DNA from: Coprobacter tertius | GTDB lineage: Bacteria > Bacteroidota > Bacteroidia > Bacteroidales > Coprobacteraceae | Length of the DNA: 64,000 nucleotides | Reading direction: 5' to 3' | Assembly (NCBI RefSeq): GCF_024330105.1 | Contig: NZ_JANDHW010000002.1 | Location: forward strand, 124,001-188,000 | Shown: piece after piece, positions 18,701 through 27,200 of the stretch | Numbering within the stretch: the first letter of the stretch is position 1 | Layout of the letters: every line of letters starts with the position of its first letter | Translations under genes and position numbers: made by a program | Notes under the pieces: model-generated | Told to the model about the DNA's origin: nothing | Database searches by the model: none | The model's input: only the letters and a program-made list of their open reading frames with translations

Positions 18701-19624
18701 GTGAAAAATAAAAAGACAGAAGCTAATGTCGATATGATTATATCGAAAACTTTCAGTGGGTTGAATATGAACGCATTAAAATACCTTTTACCTTTGTGGA
18801 TGTCTCCTTTATCAGGTGTTGCAATACGTTGCACATTTGCTGCTGTTGCTTTTTGGATTATCGCCTGTTTTACCAAGCCTGAGAAATCTACTCTAAAGGA
18901 AAAGGGGTTACTTTTTTTATTGGGGGCAACAGGTATTTATGGCTTTATGTTTTTTTATTTGGTAGGGTTGAGTAAAACGACACCGGTATCCAGTTCTATT
19001 TTTACGACATTACAACCGATATGGGTGTTTATTATCGCTGTATTATTTTTTAGAGAAAAAATAACGGTAATGAAAGTCGTCGGTATTTTGATCGGGCTGG
19101 GAGGTGCTCTTTTATGTATTTCAACTCAAAAAAGCGACGATTTGGCATCTGATGCCTTAACAGGAAATATGTTATGTCTTACGAGTTCGGTGATTTATGC
19201 CGTTTATCTTGTTTTGAGCAACAGGTTACTGAAATCGGTCGGTATGTATACTTTATTAAAATATACTTTTACAGGAGCCGCTTTTTCGAGTATTATCGTT
19301 ACGTTATTTACCGGTTTTAATGCCCCTGTGCTCTCGTTTCCGTTACATTGGTTCCCATTTTTAGTATTGCTGTTCGTCCTTATTTTTCCTACGGTTATTA
19401 GTTATCTTCTTATCCCGGTGGGGTTAAAATATCTGAGTACGACTGTTGTCGCTATTTATGGATATCTCATTTTGATTGTGGCTACGATAGCTTCGTTAGC
19501 GATCGGGCAGGATCGCTTCAGTTGGGCTCAAATGTCGGCAATACTAATGATTTGCGCAGGAGTATATTTTGTGGAAATTGCAGAGAAAAAAGACAATAAG
19601 CCTTCATTTTCAGAGAAAGAATGA
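18701..19624 (+). CDS. EamA/DMT-family transporter (GTG start)
   Basis: A 307-residue protein with ten hydrophobic helices in two EamA repeats. The first repeat has SGLNMNALKYLLPLWMSPLSGVAIRC and VSSSIFTTLQPIWVFIIAVLFFREKIT. The second has CLTSSVIYAVYLVLSNRLLK and AIYGYLILIVATIASLAIGQDRFSWAQ. The GTG start at 18701 is preferred because it leaves the first helix complete. An ATG at 18734 would cut into it. DMT proteins of this class export amino acids or other small metabolites. The substrate is unknown. The gene ends 14 bp from the convergent TPR gene, with no obvious terminator between. Confidence 0.87.
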   Translation: MKNKKTEANVDMIISKTFSGLNMNALKYLLPLWMSPLSGVAIRCTFAAVAFWIIACFTKPEKSTLKEKGLLFLLGATGIYGFMFFYLVGLSKTTPVSSSIFTTLQPIWVFIIAVLFFREKITVMKVVGILIGLGGALLCISTQKSDDLASDALTGNMLCLTSSVIYAVYLVLSNRLLKSVGMYTLLKYTFTGAAFSSIIVTLFTGFNAPVLSFPLHWFPFLVLLFVLIFPTVISYLLIPVGLKYLSTTVVAIYGYLILIVATIASLAIGQDRFSWAQMSAILMICAGVYFVEIAEKKDNKPSFSEKE

Positions 19625-19638
19625 GAATCAAAAACTCA

Positions 19639-20673
19639 TTAGTCATTGTCTGCATGTTCCGTGTTGAACCAATTGGAGAACGAGTTGAGTTTTTCAGGAT
19701 GTTCATTCAACCATTTAAGTGCTTCTTCGTCCGAAGAAATACTGATATATTTACAATATACATCTATAAAAGGAGAGCAGGCTATTTTATAAAAAATAGG
19801 TATATAGAAATTCCACCAAAGGTTTTTGTTATCTTCGGAACGTAATTCTCCCAAAAGTTTAAAATAATTTTCGGTATTTTCTATGAAAAGTTCGCTGTCG
19901 GTCTTATTTTCATTTTTTTCTTCATATTTTGATATCGCATATAAATTGATCATCATATCGGCTGTCGCGAATTCTGAATTTTCCGTTAATGATTTTTGGC
20001 TTAGTGAGAGCGAGACCTCTCCTGTTTTCTTATCCTTCTCGGTAGGAATTACAAATTGTCGTTTCAATAATGTATAAGCTATTTGTGCACGACGAGAATT
20101 CGGATCGTTAAGAAGGTAATAGTGAAAACATAAAATACTTTGAGTTTTCTTTTCCATGCGTGCCATCAGGCATCCTAATAGGTAATGAGAGGGAATGTAC
20201 CGATAATTAATCTCGATAGATTGCATAAGCATTTTCAAAGTATTTTCATTATCGTTCAGATTATAATAAGAACATGCCAGATTATAGCATAGCGAAATAC
20301 TTTTTCCGCATTTTTTAATCCCTTTTTTATAGATTTTAATCGCTTTCTTCTCATTTCCCATCGCGCTATAACAGTTTCCGATGAGAGCATAAGCTTGATC
20401 TACACATCTGTCGTTTAGCTTTATTACTTTTTTACAGTAATTTATAGATTCATCATATTGTTTCAGTCCTATTTTCGAAACCGCTATCTCATATAAAGCA
20501 CTTGAAGAGGATGGGTCTTCAACCAAAGCTTTTTGATACATACCGATCGCTTCCCTGTATTTTCCTTGGTCATGTAATTTGATTCCTTCCGATATATATT
20601 TATCAGCTTGAGTTTGCGCTGATATAACCATAATATAAAATAAACTCGCAAGGATGAGTGTGAAACGTTTCAT
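19639..20673 (-). CDS. Secreted tetratricopeptide-repeat protein
   Basis: A 344-residue protein with a signal peptide (cut near ISAQ). From about residue 25 to 205 there are five to six TPR units with the usual spacing of small and aromatic residues (for example KYREAIGMYQKALVEDPSSSSALYEIAVSKIGLKQYDESINYCKK). The C-terminal 130 residues are charged and unassigned. TPR arrays bind protein partners, and periplasmic forms in Bacteroidales are common and functionally diverse. It is monocistronic and convergent with the EamA gene. A CAAAAATA (TATTTTTG on the minus strand) at 20702-20709 could be a -7 element, but no -33 partner is seen. Confidence 0.85.
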   Translation of the reverse strand: MKRFTLILASLFYIMVISAQTQADKYISEGIKLHDQGKYREAIGMYQKALVEDPSSSSALYEIAVSKIGLKQYDESINYCKKVIKLNDRCVDQAYALIGNCYSAMGNEKKAIKIYKKGIKKCGKSISLCYNLACSYYNLNDNENTLKMLMQSIEINYRYIPSHYLLGCLMARMEKKTQSILCFHYYLLNDPNSRRAQIAYTLLKRQFVIPTEKDKKTGEVSLSLSQKSLTENSEFATADMMINLYAISKYEEKNENKTDSELFIENTENYFKLLGELRSEDNKNLWWNFYIPIFYKIACSPFIDVYCKYISISSDEEALKWLNEHPEKLNSFSNWFNTEHADND

Positions 20674-20830
20674 GGTTTGTATGATTTAAGGTATAATATC
20701 CCAAAAATATACTAACAAAATTAAAAAATATTTTGAAAACATCAAATTATAATATATTTAAAATTTTATTTATTCCTGAATACAGATAGTTTATACTGTT
20801 GTGAAGATGATATCTTGATAAGTGGTTGAT

Positions 20831-21310
20831 TTATAGGTAATTTATGTGTTTTTTTGATGAACTTTTAATTATGAATTTTCGGGGAGCATTGACGATCTTA
20901 TAATTTTCATTCATTAAAGCAGTATTCATAAAAATCGTTTCACCTTGTTTTTGAGTCCCATAATTATCATGTATATGTCCGACCTAAATGAAATTTAGGT
21001 CTTATTTGTTCTATTCGTTTTAATAGCATAATGCTACCATAGTGAATTTTTTGAGAATAGTCGAGGATATTTTTTGGAGGTTGGTAGGTAATTAGTATAT
21101 CTATGTTGTTTGGTATTTGATTTATGTACATCTCGTATTTCCCTTCGATTTCTCGATCATAAACATCGGAAGGCCGTAGAATGTTACATTTTCAATTGTT
21201 ATGTCTGAGTGGCATAAGTAGTGGCAATTGGTGGGAAGTCTTTCGACTGAAGCTTTATACAAGCAATCGTCATGATTTCCTGCAATAAAAATTTGTGCCT
21301 CTATGAATCG
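20831..21310 (-). pseudogene. Decayed metallophosphoesterase remnant
   Basis: On the minus strand three frames together encode a calcineurin-like phosphoesterase. First comes FIAGNHDD, with the GNHD metal motif, running to FYGLPM. After a shift comes IDILITYQPPKNILDYSQKIHYG..IEQIRPKFHL, where intact enzymes have LITHGPP, so the His is lost. After another shift comes HDNYGTQKQGETIFMNTA. At least two frameshifts, a lost metal-binding His in the GHIH region, and a missing N-terminal metal motif (frame stops at 21311) make this non-functional. It directly abuts the second pseudogene. Confidence 0.8.
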
Positions 21311-21316
21311 TTATAT

Positions 21317-22289
21317 TCATGGTTTTAAAATTTCAGGGTAGGTCCCGGAGAAAATGAACTCGGGATTTTTTCGTGTTTCTAAAAGCGATCTTTTAAGTTT
21401 TTCTTCATCATAATATAGAGAATGACATTCAAACGTCGTATGTAATTCATTTATTTCGATCGGCCCGAGAATTTCTTTTTCCTGCACTTTAGTTTTAGGC
21501 ATTAACGTCACGACATCGATATATAAATGTTCCGGTAATTGTTTATCGGTAGATTTCGGATTTTGAGGGTTTTTAAATATGTTCCACCATTCATTTCCGC
21601 TTTTGCTTTGCAAAAGACAAAAGATAAAAGTCGCATAGGAAATTGCTTGCAACATAGCGTCGCTTTGAGGTTCATTTTTAATGTTTTCGTCTTTAATTTC
21701 TATGACACAAAGTCTTTTTTCACCATTCTTATGTATTACTCTGCCAAAATATCTATTCCGCCTCCGGCGTGGTTTGCGTATTCGGGATCATGGTTACTCG
21801 CTTTTAGAGGAGTAGGCATCTGAAAGAATGCGTCGAATAATTTTATAGGCTGAATGTTACATAATTGTTTGTTTTGTTTTCGTAACGTTTTAGCAAATTC
21901 GTTTAGTATAAAACTTTCTATTCGATGTTCGGGGCTTTTGGTTTTAATTTCTGAACATTTGTCGAAATATTGTTTAAATTTTATCCTGAATTGTTGAGCT
22001 AAATTACTATTCCGGTCTATCTTACCATTGAAAACATTTATGTCGAAATATTTTTTGTTTGATTTAGCCTTATCTTCTGTAACATTAAGAAAAATTCGAT
22101 CTTGATGATTTTGCTTGTCTTCTTTGACGATTATCTCCCCGATATTTTGTCCGAAAAAACGTAAATCGTATCGCCAGTCTTTATTCTTGGATGCAGACAC
22201 TTTGCTATAAACACATAACGGTTTTCCCATTCATTTTTGTATTCTTCTAATAAAAAGCGACATTTATTAATGATTTCTTGAGGTTTCAT
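21317..22289 (-). pseudogene. Frameshifted PD-(D/E)XK nuclease-like gene
   Basis: A continuous protein of about 324 residues is recovered if two single-base losses are repaired. One is in the G run near 22231 (joining MKPQEIINKC...NEW to GKPLCVYSKV). The other is in the TTTTGG stretch near 21742 (joining GGGIDI to GRVIHKNGEKR). Across the second break the sequence GGGIDI..GRV......KRLCVIEIKD has the D-x(n)-ExK spacing of PD-(D/E)XK nucleases. The N-terminal half is unrecognised. As sequenced, translation would stop at 21736. The surrounding genes give no restriction or phage context. Sequencing error at the two homopolymers is possible. Confidence 0.7.
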
Positions 22290-22458
22290 TTTGTTTGCTT
22301 TTGAGTTCTGTATGCAAAATTAGGAAATTAAATCATTCGGTTTGGCATTCTTTAAAATATGTCATTTTAAGACTTTCTGAGTTGGTAGTCAAATATTGTT
22401 TAGAATTTCAAACCACACATTTCTTTTATAATTTACCTGCCCTTTAAAGTTAATATCG

Positions 22459-22466
22459 TATCTTTG
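22459..22466 (+). promoter_or_regulatory. -7 promoter element of the GH130 gene
   Basis: TATCTTTG matches TAnnTTTG, 63 bp before the chosen ATG. The -33 region is only TTTA at an imperfect spacing. Confidence 0.5.
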
Positions 22467-22529
22467 GTGATAGGTATTGAGATTGTTCAATTATGCTTAT
22501 TTGTTAAATCTTTATCTAATAATTTAAAA

Positions 22530-23687
22530 ATGAAGAATAAAATAGTATTGTTTTTATTGGCTTTTTTACTGGTATGTATGCTGCCGGCTGTGGCAGCCGA
22601 ACCTACTCTTCCTTCATGGGCTTTAGGTGGTTTTGTAAGGGTAGAGGGAAAGAATCCGGTAATTGTTCCTAAAGAAAATAGTAAATTCGATTGCCCTATG
22701 CGGAAATCGCCTGTTGCCTGGGAAGAAAGCGATACTTTTAATCCTGCTGCGGTTGTTAAAGACGGGAAAATATGTGTATTGTACCGAGCAGAGGACAATT
22801 CCCATCCCGGACTTGGAAGACGGACATCGCGAATCGGGTTGGGCGAAAGTAAAGACGGCGTAATAATGAAACGTCGTGATACCCCTGTAATGTATCCCGG
22901 AGAAGATGCTGCGAAAGAATACGAGTGGCCCGGGGGATGTGAAGATCCAAGAGTTGCAGTAACAGATGACGGATTATATGTGATGATGTACACTTCTTGG
23001 AATCAGAAAGTTCCCCGTTTGGCAGTCGCAACTTCCCGAGATTTACTTACTTGGGAAAAATACGGTCCTGCGTTTGCTAAAGCTTACGAGGGGCGCTTTA
23101 AAGATTTGGGTTGCAAATCGGGTTCTATCGTGACAAAAGTGAAAAACGGCAAACAAGTAATTACTCAAATAAATGGAAAATATTTTATGTATTGGGGCGA
23201 AGATAATGTCTATGGAGCTACATCCGAAGATTTGGTAAATTGGATTCCTGTACTCGATGAGAAGGGGAATTTAAAAAAATTGATGAGCCCTCGAGAAGGC
23301 TATTTCGACAGTATGTTGAGCGAATGCGGCCCTCCTGCTGTAATGACTGATAAAGGCATTGTTTTGTTATATAATGGTAAAAACCATCCTGGCGATAAAG
23401 GTGATAAAAAATATCCCTCGGGAGTATATGCTGCCGGGCAAGCTTTGTTCGATAAAAATAATCCTGAGAGACTTGTCGATAGACTCGATGAAGCTTTCTT
23501 TAGACCGATGGAGTCGTTTGAACAAAGCGGGCAGTATAAAGACGGAACCGTTTTTGTTGAAGGTTTGGTGTATTATAAGAAGAAATGGTATTTGTATTAC
23601 GGTTGTGCCGATTCATTTGTCGGTGTTGCGGTTTATGATCCTGACCATCCGGCAACTCCCGATCCTGTTCCTGTTATGAAGAGATGA
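22530..23687 (+). CDS. Secreted GH130-family mannoside phosphorylase/hydrolase
   Basis: The ATG at 22530 is chosen over an upstream GTG because it starts directly with a signal peptide (MKNKIVLFLLAFLLVCMLPAVAAE), giving 385 residues. The five-bladed propeller of GH130 is recognisable by FNPAAVVKDGKICVLYRAED, SRIGLGESKDG, GCEDPRVAVTDDGLYVMMYTSW and the later YYGCADSFVGVA. Classical GH130 enzymes phosphorolyse beta-mannosides in the cytoplasm. Secreted members include beta-1,2-mannosidases that hydrolyse. The export signal therefore favours a hydrolase here. It is monocistronic and ends at a terminator shared with the convergent GH106-like gene. Confidence 0.9.
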   Translation: MKNKIVLFLLAFLLVCMLPAVAAEPTLPSWALGGFVRVEGKNPVIVPKENSKFDCPMRKSPVAWEESDTFNPAAVVKDGKICVLYRAEDNSHPGLGRRTSRIGLGESKDGVIMKRRDTPVMYPGEDAAKEYEWPGGCEDPRVAVTDDGLYVMMYTSWNQKVPRLAVATSRDLLTWEKYGPAFAKAYEGRFKDLGCKSGSIVTKVKNGKQVITQINGKYFMYWGEDNVYGATSEDLVNWIPVLDEKGNLKKLMSPREGYFDSMLSECGPPAVMTDKGIVLLYNGKNHPGDKGDKKYPSGVYAAGQALFDKNNPERLVDRLDEAFFRPMESFEQSGQYKDGTVFVEGLVYYKKKWYLYYGCADSFVGVAVYDPDHPATPDPVPVMKR

Positions 23688-23724
23688 ACTGAAACTGTAA
23701 CGAACACTGTTACTATAATCTGTT

Positions 23725-23754
23725 AAAAACGGTTCCTTAATAGGAACCGTTTTT
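23725..23754. terminator. Bidirectional terminator between GH130 and the GH106-like gene
   Basis: A perfect 13-bp stem AAAAACGGTTCCT/AGGAACCGTTTTT (23725-23737 with 23742-23754) has a 4-nt loop and T/A tails on both strands. It touches the stop codon of the minus-strand gene. Confidence 0.9.
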
Positions 23755-26700
23755 TAATTACACCAAATATCGAACCCATCTATGCCGTACTCCAGCAGGT
23801 CATATTCGTTACCTGAAGGATATGGTTTGGATTTTCTCCAGAACCAGGGCCTTACACTACCCCTTGACGTTCCGATATGGTGCGGCCCCAGCAAGTTTCG
23901 AAGACTGCTTATTACTTTTACCGTTATTATGTTTTCTCCCGGTTTTATTTGCGAAGAAATATCCAGTTTCCAGGGGTCGCTGATAAGTGTGCCTGCGCTC
24001 GATCCGTTAACGATTATCTCAGCTACGGTTCCTCTGAAATTATCGAGTGAGACGGCATAATTTTTTTCAGCATCCTGGATGTTATATTTCCGGGAATATG
24101 TAACAGCGGAATTATAAAAAGGAAGTCCTTGTTTAGTCCAGTTTCCAGCTATGAGTTTTTCGGGCCGCATTATTTCCCAACCTTTTTCAATGGGGTTTAC
24201 CGAAAAGTCTCCTATTATGTATATTTTATCGAGTTCGGCCCGAACATCCATTTTATCTATCGATACGCTTATCGAGTTTTTTCCATTATTTGTATATTTC
24301 CCGATCGGATATACTCCGAAATACCGGTCGAGCCACCATTTATCCGGTTCGGGTTTTATATTGTGTCCGTTAATCGAAACTTTTACCAGTTCCGGCCTTT
24401 CTATAACAGCAAATAAATTTCTGGTGTCGATTTCATCGTTAACGAAGAAGTGATAAGTGGCTTCGTATCCGGATAGATCAGATACGTTTTTCCGAAGTAT
24501 ATTTTGTTTGTATTGTACACTATTCATCCACGGATTATCGTTGAATCCCATCGTTTTGAATATCATCCGATCGGCATCTGCCGTATAAAGGTCCTTGAAT
24601 TCTTCTCCATTCAATTTGAGATCGCAATAATCAATAGCCAGTACATTTGGATCCGAGCGTTTGACTACCATATGGGTATCTGTCTTTATAAGTTTGTCGG
24701 TTACGATTTTTTTGACTTGTTGCTTATTTTTTATTTTTTTGTCCGAAACGTATAATAAAAGACTGCCGGCAGGAGGTAAATCAAAGGTAAATCGAATTTT
24801 ATTCTTGTCACTGTAAAAATTATATTCTTTTACAGTTCCATCATATAAGTCGAGTTGAGCGATGTCTTTTCCTTTTACAGAAACCGATCCCGTTCCGTTT
24901 GAATTTACGGAGCTGTTTACGATAAAGAGTATTTGTCCGTCTTGTGTTATTCGACGATGGTGATAAATATTTTCTGAGGACAGATCGTTGAACGAAATTT
25001 CGGTCGATCCGAAATGTTTTTTTATATCGTTATCGGTAAGCGCCTTCAGGATTTTAACCGAGGGAGCATCGAATATTTTTTTTAGTTCGGGGGCATAGTT
25101 GCCATCTATTCGTTCGGGAATGGCATAAGCGATTATTTTACCGCCATTTTCTATATATTTCTGTAACAGATAAGCGGTTTTAGTATCTATATTTTCGGTG
25201 AGTGGCGGAATTACGATCGTGTTATAAATTCGGGATCCGATTTTAAATCCTTTTTTATTTACTTCACCCTGATCTTTAATTATATTTTCACAACCGAGAT
25301 CATATTCTACTTGATGTTTTTCGAGTTCAGTAACGAATTCCTGGAATTTTTGACCGATTGTTAATTGATGCTGATTCGCCTTTCTTTTACTGGCATAAAG
25401 CCATACCGAAGTCGTCGGTTCGAGTACGAGTATATCATTGACTTGTTCCCCTGAAGATAAGGCTAAAGAAAGACGAGAAAAATATTCGTTTAAAGGCTTA
25501 TAATAGGGCCACCAGGGAGACGCGTCGTTAAAAACGGGAGGATAGTCGATTTTACGGCTACCCGAGAGTGTAGGATGAGAGAGGTGTTGATTCATCATGT
25601 TTACTCCCAGAACGTATTCCCAATCGCCTAATCGCTTGAAGTCTTTCAGAGTCTCTTCCCAGCCTCCGCCTCCATAAGTTTCACTCAATGTTCTTTTTTT
25701 ATCGAGTTGATTTGCAATACTCGATAATTCTTTTACAGCCCTTATGTTTCCGAACTGAGCATTAGAACTTACATCATTGAATTCATTGAATAATAAGTCG
25801 ATGGCCGGTATTTGATGCCAGGCGTACATGGCCATATTATCACAGCCGTTGTACAAGTCGGGCCAATCATGTTCCCAATAATGACCGGTCCAGTTGAGCC
25901 CTTTTTCCTGAGCGTAATTACTATAAGGTTTCGACCATCTTTCGATAAACATATGCAGGAGAGTCTGATAATAATTATGTCTTATTTTTTTCCAATCACC
26001 CCATTCATCCCAAAGCGCAGGCAGATATTCTTCGAGGTTGTAACCGTGCTCTTTGCGGAATGTATCGAACAGATCGCTTGTCCATCGGATTCCTCCATCG
26101 ACAGCGATTTGGGGTTCATCAGAGAAAATACCGGGTACAGTTTTTGCAAACTCGTTTCCTATTGATTTTTCATATCCGGACATGGTGATTTCCAGAAATT
26201 TTTCGGTAACTCCTTTTTTCAAAAGATCGGTATAACAAAACCCGCCATATATGCCAGCCCGTGGATTGTAAATCTTTTTGAAAATATAGTAATCACCCGG
26301 TTTATTTTTATAATTATCGAGTGATCTCGTGATGTTATCGAATTTATCATTCTCTTTTTTCAAGCAAAGAAAAATATCGTCGGTAGCTGGAGGTATTTTA
26401 TCTGATTGTTGCATGTTTAGCCCGATTCCTTCGTTATACGACTGTGGCATGAGGTCGGGAACATATCCCCCTGCAAAACCGCTGGGGTACGAGTTTTCAT
26501 CATATAACCAGACGTCGAGACCTAATTCTTTTCCTTTATTTACCGTATATTTAACGAGGTCGTACCATTCTTGCGATAGGTATTCGGTTTGTAACCCGAC
26601 TCTTGGATGAATAAAGACACCTCCGAATCCGTTTTCTTTGTATGACTGCATCATGCGGTCGATTAGCGGAGGGGTCATTTTTTCATTCCATACGAAGAAA

Positions 26701-26849
26701 GGTATTGTACCATACTGTTTTCCGGGGGTGGAAAATTCTTTGCGCAGGTCATTCAGATTATTAGGGTTTTCATTCGTTTTTTTTGCCGTAGATTGCAAAA
26801 ACGGCAAAATGGATATGAAACAGGAGAAAAATAAATATTTTGATTTCAT
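23754..26849 (-). CDS. Large secreted glycoside hydrolase, GH106-like (putative alpha-L-rhamnosidase family)
   Basis: A 1031-residue protein with a signal peptide (cut near QSTAKK). The N-terminal TIM-barrel-like part opens with YGTIPFFVWNEKMTPPLIDRMMQSYKENGFGGVFIHPR and GLDVWLYDENSYPSGFAGG, as in GH106-related and similar glycoside hydrolases of Bacteroidales. A middle region (about 480-700) has a glutamine-amidotransferase-like/beta fold (VIPPLTENIDTKTAYLLQKYIENGGKIIAYA). The C-terminal part (about 880-1031) is a jelly-roll typical of these enzymes (YAVSLDNFRGTVAEIIVNGSSAGTLISDPW...LDISSQIKPGENIITVKVISSLRNLLGP). The sugar released is uncertain. The gene is alone and convergent with GH130. 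Confidence 0.72.
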   Translation of the reverse strand: MKSKYLFFSCFISILPFLQSTAKKTNENPNNLNDLRKEFSTPGKQYGTIPFFVWNEKMTPPLIDRMMQSYKENGFGGVFIHPRVGLQTEYLSQEWYDLVKYTVNKGKELGLDVWLYDENSYPSGFAGGYVPDLMPQSYNEGIGLNMQQSDKIPPATDDIFLCLKKENDKFDNITRSLDNYKNKPGDYYIFKKIYNPRAGIYGGFCYTDLLKKGVTEKFLEITMSGYEKSIGNEFAKTVPGIFSDEPQIAVDGGIRWTSDLFDTFRKEHGYNLEEYLPALWDEWGDWKKIRHNYYQTLLHMFIERWSKPYSNYAQEKGLNWTGHYWEHDWPDLYNGCDNMAMYAWHQIPAIDLLFNEFNDVSSNAQFGNIRAVKELSSIANQLDKKRTLSETYGGGGWEETLKDFKRLGDWEYVLGVNMMNQHLSHPTLSGSRKIDYPPVFNDASPWWPYYKPLNEYFSRLSLALSSGEQVNDILVLEPTTSVWLYASKRKANQHQLTIGQKFQEFVTELEKHQVEYDLGCENIIKDQGEVNKKGFKIGSRIYNTIVIPPLTENIDTKTAYLLQKYIENGGKIIAYAIPERIDGNYAPELKKIFDAPSVKILKALTDNDIKKHFGSTEISFNDLSSENIYHHRRITQDGQILFIVNSSVNSNGTGSVSVKGKDIAQLDLYDGTVKEYNFYSDKNKIRFTFDLPPAGSLLLYVSDKKIKNKQQVKKIVTDKLIKTDTHMVVKRSDPNVLAIDYCDLKLNGEEFKDLYTADADRMIFKTMGFNDNPWMNSVQYKQNILRKNVSDLSGYEATYHFFVNDEIDTRNLFAVIERPELVKVSINGHNIKPEPDKWWLDRYFGVYPIGKYTNNGKNSISVSIDKMDVRAELDKIYIIGDFSVNPIEKGWEIMRPEKLIAGNWTKQGLPFYNSAVTYSRKYNIQDAEKNYAVSLDNFRGTVAEIIVNGSSAGTLISDPWKLDISSQIKPGENIITVKVISSLRNLLGPHHIGTSRGSVRPWFWRKSKPYPSGNEYDLLEYGIDGFDIWCN

Positions 26850-27200
26850 GAATAGATTTTTGATTATATTATAATTGATATCGATATATTAAACGTTAAA
26901 ATTACTTGTCTTAGATAGATAAATTCTTTTATATTTGGGCTTTTTACTTTGTTTTTTGATCTATTTCCGTAAAATGTATGGAAATTTACTTCGGTAACAG
27001 GTAGTATGAGCGAAACTAACGAAAGAGCTTCGTCCTTAAATAAAGGGTCTGCTCTTGTTCTCGATATTTTCGATAGAGACTGTTATATCGTAAAAAAGAG
27101 ATAATTAATATTGGTATATACAAAAAAATAGTTACCTTTGCCCCGATTTTAACAGACCATATAATGTCTAACTTATTAAAGTAATCAACTAATTAATTAA
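26850..27200. other. Intergenic region upstream of rpsA
   Basis: A 351-bp gap between divergent genes. It holds the rpsA promoter (27111-27140). A 32-codon open frame (27006-27104) ends just before that promoter but has no independent support. No promoter pair was recognised for the GH106-like gene. Confidence 0.5.
27111..27140 (+). promoter_or_regulatory. Promoter of rpsA
   Basis: TTG at 27111-27113, a 19-bp spacer and TACCTTTG at 27133-27140 match the Bacteroidetes housekeeping consensus. The leader would be about 55 nt and AT-rich. Confidence 0.75.

Noticed and set aside
27006-27104. 32-codon open frame just upstream of the rpsA promoter
   Set aside because: No ribosome-binding or promoter context, no recognisable motif, and open frames of this size are expected by chance in a 350-bp gap.
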